17,861 nt of DNA from an uncultured Christensenellaceae bacterium (GTDB lineage: Bacteria; Bacillota; Clostridia; Christensenellales; Pumilibacteraceae). A program made the position numbers and the translations under genes. This document shows, one piece after another, positions 6,275 through 13,318 of the stretch. The stretch is from the NCBI GenBank assembly GCA_910588315.1, contig CAJUQF010000035.1, positions 406 through 18,266 of the forward strand. The letters are read 5' to 3'. Numbering within the stretch: position 1 is the first letter of the stretch; each line of letters opens with the position of its first letter. The notes under the pieces were generated by a model. It had not been told where the DNA came from and searched no databases. It saw nothing but the letters and a program-made list of their open reading frames with translations.

Positions 6275-7057
6275 TTATTTCAATCCGTAGATCGATTTCG
6301 TATTGGCGTTTGTTATGCGCTCTATCTCCGTCGGCGACACACCTTTTATCTCGGCGAGCTTGTCCGCTACGTAAGCAACGTTCTTGGGAAAATTCATCTG
6401 TTGCGAACGAACGGGATCGGGCGTCAAGTACGGACTGTCCGTTTCGACGAGCAGCCTGTCCATTGGTACCGCCGCCGCCGCGCGAGCGAGATTTACGGCG
6501 TTTTTATAAGTAAGCGTTCCGGAAAACGAAATATAAAAACCTTTCTTGACGTAATACTCGGCTATCTCCGCAGACCCGGAAAAGCAGTGCAGCACTGCGC
6601 CGTCGGGGAAATCGCGCGTCTTTGCGAATTCGAAAAACTCGCCGAACCCATCGCGGATATGATACATTGTAGGAAGATGTAATTCGCGCGCAAGCTCGTA
6701 CTGCATTTCCATGGCGCGTATCTGCGTCTCGCGATCGGGGTCTACGCCGGGACGGTGATGAAAATCCAATCCTATCTCGCCTATTGCAACGACCTTTTTA
6801 CTTTGCGCGAGCGATCTCAACACGGCGATATTCTCTGCCGTCACCGTATCCGCATCGTACGGATGAACGCCTACGGTTGCATATATCCCATCGTTTTTCT
6901 CCGCGAGTTCGACCGATGTGCGCGAAGAATCCATGTCGCAACCCACACACACAATATATTCGAGACTGTCGGCGGTCATGCGCTCGATTATTTTTTGCGC
7001 GCCGCCGCTCGCCTCGAACATTTCGTCGTAAATATGCGCGTGCGAATCTATCAGCAT
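6275..7057 (-). CDS. tatD: TatD family metal-dependent DNase/hydrolase
   Basis: The product is a TatD-family hydrolase of the amidohydrolase fold, linked in other bacteria to 3'-5' DNA/RNA exonuclease activity and D-aminoacyl-tRNA or quality-control roles. It has the expected length (260 residues) and metal ligands: DSHAHIYD (HxH, His6 and His8), GEIGLDFHH (bridging Glu), YHIRD, HCFSG and ETDSPYLTP. The ATG at 7055-7057 is chosen because homologs begin with the HxH strand. The longer frame would extend into metG. GGAG lies 7 nt upstream inside metG, and the genes overlap by 7 nt (ATGCTGA). The metG-tatD order is widespread in Bacillota. A linked radical SAM gene follows. Confidence 0.93.
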   Translation of the reverse strand: MLIDSHAHIYDEMFEASGGAQKIIERMTADSLEYIVCVGCDMDSSRTSVELAEKNDGIYATVGVHPYDADTVTAENIAVLRSLAQSKKVVAIGEIGLDFHHRPGVDPDRETQIRAMEMQYELARELHLPTMYHIRDGFGEFFEFAKTRDFPDGAVLHCFSGSAEIAEYYVKKGFYISFSGTLTYKNAVNLARAAAAVPMDRLLVETDSPYLTPDPVRSQQMNFPKNVAYVADKLAEIKGVSPTEIERITNANTKSIYGLK

Positions 7058-8979
7058 ATTTTGTCTCCGGCGCTGCCCGCAGGCATAACGAGCCGCGGCA
7101 AGCCGTCCTCGCCTACCGAGCAAAGCAGCATGCCTTCCGACATTATGCCGCAGAGTTTGGCGGGTTTTAGATTGGCTACGAGCGCGGCTTTTTTGCCGAC
7201 CAACTCGTCGGGCGCGTACGCCATGGCTATGCCCGAAACTATCGTGCGCCGGCGCGTACCGTCAAACACGGTGAGCTTTAAGAGTTTTCGCGCCTTTTCC
7301 ACTTTTTCGCACGCTTCGATATCGACGACGAGCAGTTGGGTCTTAAAGAAATCGTCTATCGAAATTTCCGCCGTCTGCTCCCCTTCTTTCGCTTTTTCGC
7401 TTTCTGTTTCCGCGGGCTTATTGTTTTCGTTCGCTATGTTTTCCAATTCCGTAAGCTCCTTTTTTATATCGAGTCTGTTGAGTATCGGTTCTATCTCCGT
7501 CGTCGAGTATTCGCCGATCACGCCGTACTTTGCATCGTCGAAAGTATCGGGAACGGACAAACCGAGTCCGTCGAATATACGCCGCGGATACTTTGTCAGG
7601 AACGGCAGCAGTACCGTCGCGACGACCCTTATCCCGTCGATAAGGTTATAAATAACCGCCTCGAGCCGCTTTTTGTCGCCCGTTTTGTTGAGTTCCCACG
7701 GCTTGTTCGCATCGATGTACTTATTGGACAGACCGATAACGGCGAATATCTTTTCGAGCGCGCGATTGAGTTCGGGCTTGTCCATGTCGGCACGCACGCC
7801 GCCTATAAGCCCGTTCAGCGCCGCGATATACTCGCCGTCGCGCGAGTCGGCTTTCGGCTTAACGACCTTGCCGTCGAAATACTGTCTGCTCATGGCAAAC
7901 GTTCTGCGGACGAGATTGCCGAGATCGTTTACGAGATCGTTATTGATCGCCGACAGCAAAAGTTCGTTGGTATAATTGCTGTCGTCGCCGAACGGAACGG
8001 ACGAGAGCAGGTAGTATCTGAGCGCGTCCACGCCGTACCTGTCCGTGAGTATGAACGGATCGACGACGTTGCCTTTTGACTTGCTCATCTTGTCGCCGTC
8101 GAACATTATCCAACCGTGACCGTACACGCGTTTAGGCAGCGGGACTTCGAGCGCCATAAGTATCGCGGGCCACACTATCGCGTGGAACCGTACGATCTCT
8201 TTCGCCATAACGTGCATATCGCACGGCCAATATTTTTTATACTTTTCGTCGTTCTTGCCGCCGTAACCGAGCGCGGTCAGATAATTGGGCAAAGCGTCGA
8301 TCCATACGTATATTACATGCTTGGGATCGAACGGTACTTTTATGCCCCAATCGAACGACGTGCGCGTTACGGCAAGATCGGTAAGTCCTTTGTCGATAAA
8401 GTTGTTTACCATTTCCTTGACGCGCGAATCGGGCTGCAAAAAGTCGGTTTCGGTGAGCAGTTTTTTTATCCTGTCCGCGTACTTGCTTATACGCAGGAAA
8501 TAACATTCCTGTTTCTCGTCGCGAACGGGTCTGCCGCAGTCGGGGCATTTGCCGTTTACGAGCTGTGACGCCGTCCAGAACGATTCGCACGGTTCGCAAT
8601 ACTTGCCCGTGTACTCGGACTTATAAATATCGCCTTTCTCGTACAGCCGCGTAAATATATCCGCGACCGCCTTTTCGTGTTCCGGATCGGTAGTACGAAT
8701 AAACCCGTCGTTGCTTATGTCCATGCGCGTCCATAACTTTTGTATGCGCTCGGCAAGCGAATCGACGAAAGCTTTGGGACTTACGCCCTTTTCTTCCGCC
8801 GCGCGCTGGACCTTTTGTCCGTGTTCGTCCGTACCGGTAAGATAGTACACGTCAAACCCGTCCATGCGCTTGAACCGCGCGATGGCGTCGCATGCGACAG
8901 TCGTATAACAATGCCCTATGTGCAAACTTCCGCTCGCATAATATATGGGCGTCGTGATGTAAAAAGGTTTCTTTTTCAT
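7051..8979 (-). CDS. metG: Methionyl-tRNA synthetase
   Basis: This class I aminoacyl-tRNA synthetase charges tRNA(Met). From the ATG at 8977-8979 it has 642 residues. The HIGH motif lies at about residues 20-23 (LHIGHCYT) and KMSKS at about 297-301. A zinc knuckle with four cysteines (CEPC and CPDC) lies at about 128-148. A helical anticodon domain occupies roughly 360-500, and a C-terminal EMAP/Trbp111-like tRNA-binding and dimerisation domain begins at about 540 (SIDDFFKTQLLV onward). The linker at about 505-535 is Glu/Lys rich. A TTG two codons upstream (8985) is an alternative start; ATG is preferred. No good Shine-Dalgarno sequence is visible, and a TATAAT lies 10 nt before the ATG. It is the first gene of a seven-gene leftward operon. 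Confidence 0.96.
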   Translation of the reverse strand: MKKKPFYITTPIYYASGSLHIGHCYTTVACDAIARFKRMDGFDVYYLTGTDEHGQKVQRAAEEKGVSPKAFVDSLAERIQKLWTRMDISNDGFIRTTDPEHEKAVADIFTRLYEKGDIYKSEYTGKYCEPCESFWTASQLVNGKCPDCGRPVRDEKQECYFLRISKYADRIKKLLTETDFLQPDSRVKEMVNNFIDKGLTDLAVTRTSFDWGIKVPFDPKHVIYVWIDALPNYLTALGYGGKNDEKYKKYWPCDMHVMAKEIVRFHAIVWPAILMALEVPLPKRVYGHGWIMFDGDKMSKSKGNVVDPFILTDRYGVDALRYYLLSSVPFGDDSNYTNELLLSAINNDLVNDLGNLVRRTFAMSRQYFDGKVVKPKADSRDGEYIAALNGLIGGVRADMDKPELNRALEKIFAVIGLSNKYIDANKPWELNKTGDKKRLEAVIYNLIDGIRVVATVLLPFLTKYPRRIFDGLGLSVPDTFDDAKYGVIGEYSTTEIEPILNRLDIKKELTELENIANENNKPAETESEKAKEGEQTAEISIDDFFKTQLLVVDIEACEKVEKARKLLKLTVFDGTRRRTIVSGIAMAYAPDELVGKKAALVANLKPAKLCGIMSEGMLLCSVGEDGLPRLVMPAGSAGDKIC

Positions 8980-8989
8980 GATCAACCGA

Positions 8990-8995
8990 ATTATA
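8990..8995 (-). promoter_or_regulatory. Possible -10 box close to the metG start
   Basis: On the minus strand TATAAT occurs 10 nt before the metG ATG in an AT-rich 66-nt gap after the ABC gene. No matching -35 hexamer is found at 16-18 bp, so this is weak; metG may instead be read through from the ABC transporter promoter. Confidence 0.25.
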
Positions 8996-9045
8996 AATTA
9001 TTTTAACCGTCGAAAAACATCGATGATTCGACTGTAAAGTATGTT

Positions 9046-11691
9046 TTATTCCGAACGCAAAGCCACGACCGGATCGCGTTTCGATGCGCTGCGCGCAGGG
9101 AGCGTACCGGCAAGCAGCGTCAAGGCGACGCTTATACCGATCAGCAATAATGCGTGCCACCATGCGACCGAAACAAGCGCAGTAGTTATTACGCCGTCGG
9201 ATATGCTTATGAATATACTGCTTAGCGGGAAAGACAGTATGAGCGTTACCAGCACGCCGATAAGTCCCGCCGCAAAACCGATTATTGCCGTTTCCGCTAT
9301 GAACACACGCATTATATCCGTTTTTCTCGCGCCGACCGCACGAAGTACGCCGATCTCTTTTACGCGTTCCGCAACAGACGCGTATGTGATTATGCTTATC
9401 ATGACCGACGAGACCAAGAGCGATATTGCCGCAAAAGCTATAAGCACGTACGAGATTATATCTATCATGTCGCTGACCGTGTCGGTGACGAGCGACGACG
9501 CGTCGAGCAGCATGACCTTGTGATCGCTGTCCTTGCCGACGTTGTACTTATCCGAATATGCGATCATGTCCGTCTTTTTGGCAAAACTGACGGGATAGAA
9601 ATTCAATCCCGCGGGAGTATCTATCGCGCCCACGGCAAGCAGAGACTGTTCCGTCATGTCCGAGATCGTAAGATTGATCTTCATCATTTTGGAAGCCGTA
9701 TACAGCCGCTGGAAAAACGGATCGTTTTCCATATCCATGCCGGCAAGCGATACGCCCTTGCCCGACTGGTCTATGACGCCTATAAGCGTATTCATCGTCT
9801 CGGTGACGGCGTCGCTCATGTAGCGTTTGGGATTTTCACGTTGCGCTTTTGCCACGTCGCTGTTCTTGCAATCTTCGAGCATGGCTTTGCCGAGTTCCGG
9901 CGTGTACACTATGCCGGACGAGAACAAAGCAAGCGCCGCCGATTCCTTTACGCGCATGACGCCGACGATCTTTATCGTCATATTGTTTTCGTTTTCGTAG
10001 AGCGCTTTGAGTTTATCTTTGTCCTGAGACGAGAACGATCTGTAAATGCCGTCGTCGTCCGCGGTGTACCACTGGTTGTTGCGGATTATCTTGAGTTCCT
10101 GACCGAGAAAGTCCTCGAACGTGGCATCGAAAGTTTGGTTATCGTATCCGTCCGGAAATTTGAGACCGAGACTTTTAAGCGTACTTTCATTGAGCGTATT
10201 GTCGTCGCCTATCACGAGCGCGACTTCGTTCGCGGCGGTAGGATATTTTCCGCCGAGAATATCGTATTGCGATTTAACATAATCGCTGTTGTTGAGCAGT
10301 TTTTGGAAAGGCGTCGAACTCGTACCCATCATGCTGCTCATACTGTTCTTCGCGGTACTTACAAAACCGTAGCCGTTCGACATATTCGCGCTCATTACGT
10401 GCAGCGTATAACCGTATTCGTAAGTAACGTCTATCGCCAGCCCCTCCGGCATTTTGGCGATGTGGTCGAGATATTCCTGCGTTATCCTATTATAATGGAA
10501 GGGCGCGGTCACCGTTTGCGGCTTGATGATTATTTTATTGCCGTCGGGGAATTTTTCCATTTTCGCAGACATGCCTTCCATACTTTCCATGGCGAGATCC
10601 ATGTCGATAGTAAGGTTGGACGCCGTAACCGGATAATGCGCGAGCATGGACGTTTGCATGTCCGCTATGTAGCCGTTGAACCCGTTACTGAGCGCAAGCA
10701 CCAGCGCAACGCCGATTATGCCTATCGAGCCGGCGATCGCCGTCGCGATTGTTCTGCCCTTCTTTGTTACAAGGTTGCGCCAGGACAGTCCGAACGCCGT
10801 AAACAACGACATCGACGTGCGTTTAAGCGCCGCGCGATTGGCTTTGGTTATCGCCTTTTGTTCGCGTTTTTGCTGTTTTTTCCTCTCTTTCTCTTCCGCA
10901 TCGTTTTGTTTGTTCCGGTCTATATCGGTTTGTCGGTCGGATTCTATCCGTTCCTCCGACGCGATGGTATCGGGCTCTGCTTGCGATTCCATAGTCGCGG
11001 CGTTATCTTCCAATTCCACCGGCGCGGTGTCGCTCGTAACTTCGCCGTCGAGCATGGAAATTATGCGAGTGGAATACGTCTCGGCGAGCGATTGATTGTG
11101 CGTGACCATGATGACGAGCCGTTCTTTGGATATCTCTTTAAGTATCTCCATGACCGCGACGCTCGTATTGCTGTCGAGCGCGCCCGTCGGTTCGTCCGCC
11201 AGGATTATATCGGGATTGTTGACTATCGCGCGTGCGATCGCGACGCGCTGCATCTGCCCGCCGGACATTTGGTTGGGACGTTTCTTGATCTCGCTTTCGA
11301 GCCCGACCATTTTAAGCGCCTCTATCGCGCGAGAACGACGCTCGGCTTTTTTAATACCGGAGAGCGTCAGCGCCAGCTCGACGTTGCCGAGTACGGTCAA
11401 GTGCGGGATAAGATTGTACGATTGGAACACGAACCCGATTTTTTGATTGCGGTAAGCGTCCCAATCCGACGCTTTGAAAAACTTGGTCGATCTGCCGTTT
11501 ATGATAAGATCGCCGTCGGTGTATCTGTCAAGACCGCCTATTATGTTTAAGAGCGTGGTCTTGCCGCAACCCGATTGACCGAGTATCGAAACCATCTCGT
11601 TTTTACGAAACGCAAGCGACACGCCCTTTAATGCGTGAACTTTATCGTTTCCTACGTCGTAGTCTTTTGTGATGTTTCTAAGTTCGAGCAT
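9046..11691 (-). CDS. ABC transporter ATPase-permease fusion, MacB/FtsX type
   Basis: This single polypeptide of 881 residues joins an ABC ATPase to an FtsX/MacB-type permease. The N-terminal domain (1-225) shows Walker A GQSGCGKTT (38-46), signature MSGGQ (142-146), Walker B ILADE (163-167) and H-loop His198. A highly charged linker (about 225-290) follows. The permease has one helix at about 319-340, a large extracytoplasmic domain (about 341-730), and three helices at about 745-770, 800-825 and 845-868 with the VAERVKEIGVLRAVGA coupling segment. Relatives are mechanotransmitters that export peptides or lipoproteins or sense antimicrobial peptides; no substrate can be assigned. The ATG at 11689-11691 is chosen because the family starts with MLELRNI; the open frame upstream would cross its own promoter. 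The ribosome site is weak (AGGATGG). No histidine kinase or regulator gene is adjacent. Confidence 0.9.
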   Translation of the reverse strand: MLELRNITKDYDVGNDKVHALKGVSLAFRKNEMVSILGQSGCGKTTLLNIIGGLDRYTDGDLIINGRSTKFFKASDWDAYRNQKIGFVFQSYNLIPHLTVLGNVELALTLSGIKKAERRSRAIEALKMVGLESEIKKRPNQMSGGQMQRVAIARAIVNNPDIILADEPTGALDSNTSVAVMEILKEISKERLVIMVTHNQSLAETYSTRIISMLDGEVTSDTAPVELEDNAATMESQAEPDTIASEERIESDRQTDIDRNKQNDAEEKERKKQQKREQKAITKANRAALKRTSMSLFTAFGLSWRNLVTKKGRTIATAIAGSIGIIGVALVLALSNGFNGYIADMQTSMLAHYPVTASNLTIDMDLAMESMEGMSAKMEKFPDGNKIIIKPQTVTAPFHYNRITQEYLDHIAKMPEGLAIDVTYEYGYTLHVMSANMSNGYGFVSTAKNSMSSMMGTSSTPFQKLLNNSDYVKSQYDILGGKYPTAANEVALVIGDDNTLNESTLKSLGLKFPDGYDNQTFDATFEDFLGQELKIIRNNQWYTADDDGIYRSFSSQDKDKLKALYENENNMTIKIVGVMRVKESAALALFSSGIVYTPELGKAMLEDCKNSDVAKAQRENPKRYMSDAVTETMNTLIGVIDQSGKGVSLAGMDMENDPFFQRLYTASKMMKINLTISDMTEQSLLAVGAIDTPAGLNFYPVSFAKKTDMIAYSDKYNVGKDSDHKVMLLDASSLVTDTVSDMIDIISYVLIAFAAISLLVSSVMISIITYASVAERVKEIGVLRAVGARKTDIMRVFIAETAIIGFAAGLIGVLVTLILSFPLSSIFISISDGVITTALVSVAWWHALLLIGISVALTLLAGTLPARSASKRDPVVALRSE

Positions 11692-11725
11692 AACACCATC
11701 CTGTTTTTGTCGTTTTATTCGATAT

Positions 11726-11754
11726 ATTATACACTTTATTTTAGCTTTTGTAAA
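11726..11754 (-). promoter_or_regulatory. Sigma-A promoter for the ABC transporter gene
   Basis: On the minus strand TTTACA (11749-11754) and TATAAT (11726-11731) are separated by 17 bp, giving a predicted leader of about 28 nt before the ATG at 11691. Confidence 0.78.
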
Positions 11755-11760
11755 GAATAT

Positions 11761-11844
11761 GACGGGCAGTATCGGCGATACGTATGCGATTTTAAGCGAC
11801 CGCGATAGACGGACTATTTTTCGCGACGATCCGTATCGCCCGTC
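11761..11844. repeat. Inverted-repeat elements upstream of the ABC transporter promoter
   Basis: GTATCG-G-CGATAC (11769-11781) is a perfect short palindrome 15 bp upstream of the -35 box. The outer sequence GACGGGC (11761-11767) is mirrored by GCCCGTC (11838-11844), and the flanking GCGATACG/CGTATCGC words extend the symmetry. This is compatible with a regulator site, but no binding protein can be named. Nothing else is recognised in this intergenic stretch (11755-12002). Confidence 0.35.
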
Positions 11845-12002
11845 ACAACGAACAAACCTCGACGTCGATGCGCCGCGTAAAAGCGAGACGCCACGGCGCA
11901 CGCATCACATATCGGTACACACATGCGCCGCCGAGTATGTATAAATATATGCGGACGCGCCATACTATTTGTACCGATAATAATTACGTTCCGGAGATAA
12001 AA

Positions 12003-12236
12003 ATGGATATTAAACAAAAAATCAAATCCGCATGGAAAAAACTCACATCGTCAAAGCGCGGCGACAGCGAACTCGGCGCCGACGAGGTCATCGAAGAAGA
12101 GATCTTCCCGCGTTCCGAAAAGAAGTGCGGGAAAACAACCTCCAAAAAGCCCGCGAGCAAGCGCACGCGCCCCACTAACGGCAATTATCAAATGATAGAC
12201 CCTTCCGACGATACCGCCGACGCAGGGAAAAGCTGA
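12003..12236 (+). CDS. Small charged hypothetical protein
   Basis: This is an unrecognised 77-residue protein. It has a basic amphipathic N-terminus (MDIKQKIKSAWKKL), an acidic patch at about residues 25-35 (ELGADEVIEEE), a Lys/Arg/Thr/Ser-rich middle and an acidic tail. No membrane helix, signal peptide or known motif is seen, and most of it looks disordered. It is judged real because GGAGA lies about 5 nt before the ATG, composition matches its neighbours, and a strong terminator follows. The frame is open upstream, but only this start has a ribosome site. It could be a small nucleic-acid-binding or membrane-associated protein, but no function can be assigned. Confidence 0.6.
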   Translation: MDIKQKIKSAWKKLTSSKRGDSELGADEVIEEEIFPRSEKKCGKTTSKKPASKRTRPTNGNYQMIDPSDDTADAGKS

Positions 12237-12297
12237 TCCGATAGCAACGCCGTTTAAAAACGGCGGACGGATATACAATGCAATATTAAAATACAAC

Positions 12298-12337
12298 ATC
12301 GCTCCGCGACTTTGAACGTCTCGGAGCGATTTGTTTT
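12298..12337. terminator. Bidirectional terminator between the small gene and ribokinase
   Basis: ATCGCTCCG (12298-12306) pairs with CGGAGCGAT (12322-12330), with a further GAC/GTC inner stem around a 7-nt loop. On the plus strand TTGTTTT follows; on the minus strand GTTGTATTTT follows. It therefore can end both the rightward small gene and the leftward ribokinase gene. Confidence 0.85.
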
Positions 12338-12373
12338 ACAGTGTATCATGCCGCTTGATCGATACGGGCATGT

Positions 12374-13318
12374 CTATTTTATTTCGTTGTTATAAAACGC
12401 GCACACTTTATCGAAACTCGGAATACTTTCCGCCGCGCCGCGTTCCGATACGGTAAGCGCCGCCGCGCGCGTCGCGAAAATACACGCCTCTTTGAACGAA
12501 TACATTCCTACATGCGGATACATAAGCGCGAGCGCACCCACAAACGTGTCGCCTGCGCTTGTCGTATCGACGACTTTGGTCTTGATCGCGGGTATATGCG
12601 AAACGAGTTTGCCGCCGTCCGAGATCGCCGCACCGTCGCTGCCGAGCGTCAATACTACATATCTGACGCCGCGCGCATGGAATTCGTTCATTGCGGCTTT
12701 GCGGCTGTCCCAATCTCTGGGATTGATACCCGTCAGGATCTGCGTTTCGGTCTCGTTGGGAACGATGATATCCACATTGTAATAAAAATCGGGCGCAAGT
12801 TCCTTTGCCGGCGCGGGGTTGAGAATGGTAGTCATGCCTATCGCGCGAGCTTTACGCAATGCGTATGCCACGATATACAGCGGAACTTCGAGCTGACAGA
12901 GCAGTGTGTCGGACGGCTTGGCGTCCATCAGCGCCTCATCGACGTCGGTCTTGCTGAGTCCGAGATTGGCGCCGCTGTATACGATTATGCGATTATCTTT
13001 TCCCGTAAGCGTTATAAACGCCATTCCCGTGCTTTTGTTTACTCTGCGCACAAATTCGGTATCGACGCCGTAATCGTGAAGCTTGTCTATAAGTTCGGTC
13101 CCGACCGCGTCCTTACCGACTTGTCCTATCATTTTGACGGCGGAACGTTTCTTTTTTTCTGACGACGACGCGAGCTTGGCGATCGCGACCGCCTGATTTG
13201 CGCCCTTGCCGCCCAAGCCCATACGGCACCCGTCGGCGAGTAGCGTCTCGCCTTTTTTAGGCATACGTTCTATCTCGAGCGATATATCGTTATTGATACT
13301 TCCCAAAACGTAGATCAT
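12374..13318 (-). CDS. rbsK: Ribokinase
   Basis: This is a PfkB-family sugar kinase that phosphorylates D-ribose to ribose 5-phosphate in the cytoplasm. It has 314 residues, with the substrate-binding GLGGKGANQA at 34-43, NPAPA at 167-171, a PNETE segment near 187, and the C-terminal signature DTTSAGDTFVGAL at 251-263, in which Asp257 is the catalytic base. A short charged stretch SSSEKKKRS (about 51-59) replaces the usual A/G-rich loop after the second helix. The ATG has AAGGAGG about 9 nt upstream, lying inside the preceding gene, and overlaps that gene's stop as ATGA. No ribose transporter or RbsR gene is adjacent; it is instead coupled to a phosphate transporter. Other PfkB substrates are possible, but ribokinase fits best. 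Confidence 0.9.
   Translation of the reverse strand: MIYVLGSINNDISLEIERMPKKGETLLADGCRMGLGGKGANQAVAIAKLASSSEKKKRSAVKMIGQVGKDAVGTELIDKLHDYGVDTEFVRRVNKSTGMAFITLTGKDNRIIVYSGANLGLSKTDVDEALMDAKPSDTLLCQLEVPLYIVAYALRKARAIGMTTILNPAPAKELAPDFYYNVDIIVPNETETQILTGINPRDWDSRKAAMNEFHARGVRYVVLTLGSDGAAISDGGKLVSHIPAIKTKVVDTTSAGDTFVGALALMYPHVGMYSFKEACIFATRAAALTVSERGAAESIPSFDKVCAFYNNEIK

Noticed and set aside
6755..7651. Plus-strand 298-codon frame across tatD and metG
   Set aside because: Serine-rich shadow without ribosome site, opposite two well-recognised genes.
8980..8985. TTG start for metG giving two extra residues
   Set aside because: The ATG at 8977-8979 gives the usual MKKKPFYIT start and no SD supports TTG, though it cannot be excluded.
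9013..9047. AAAACAT...ATGTTTT inverted pair between the ABC and metG genes as a terminator
   Set aside because: Loop above 20 nt and stem of only 7 AT-rich pairs; read-through from the ABC gene into metG remains possible.
9520..11550. Long plus-strand open frame of 676 codons opposite the ABC transporter
   Set aside because: It is a shadow of the ABC gene: no ribosome site, Arg/His/Tyr-heavy low-complexity composition, and no domain. The minus strand has clear Walker and signature motifs.
11692..11901. 70-codon upstream extension of the ABC transporter frame
   Set aside because: It would place the protein start upstream of a TTTACA-17-TATAAT promoter, has Arg/Ser-rich non-homologous sequence, and the family begins at MLELRNI.
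12248..12265. Perfect hairpin CGCCGTTT-AA-AAACGGCG considered as a terminator
   Set aside because: The loop is only 2 nt unless the stem opens, and there is no T-tract. The real terminator follows at 12298-12337.
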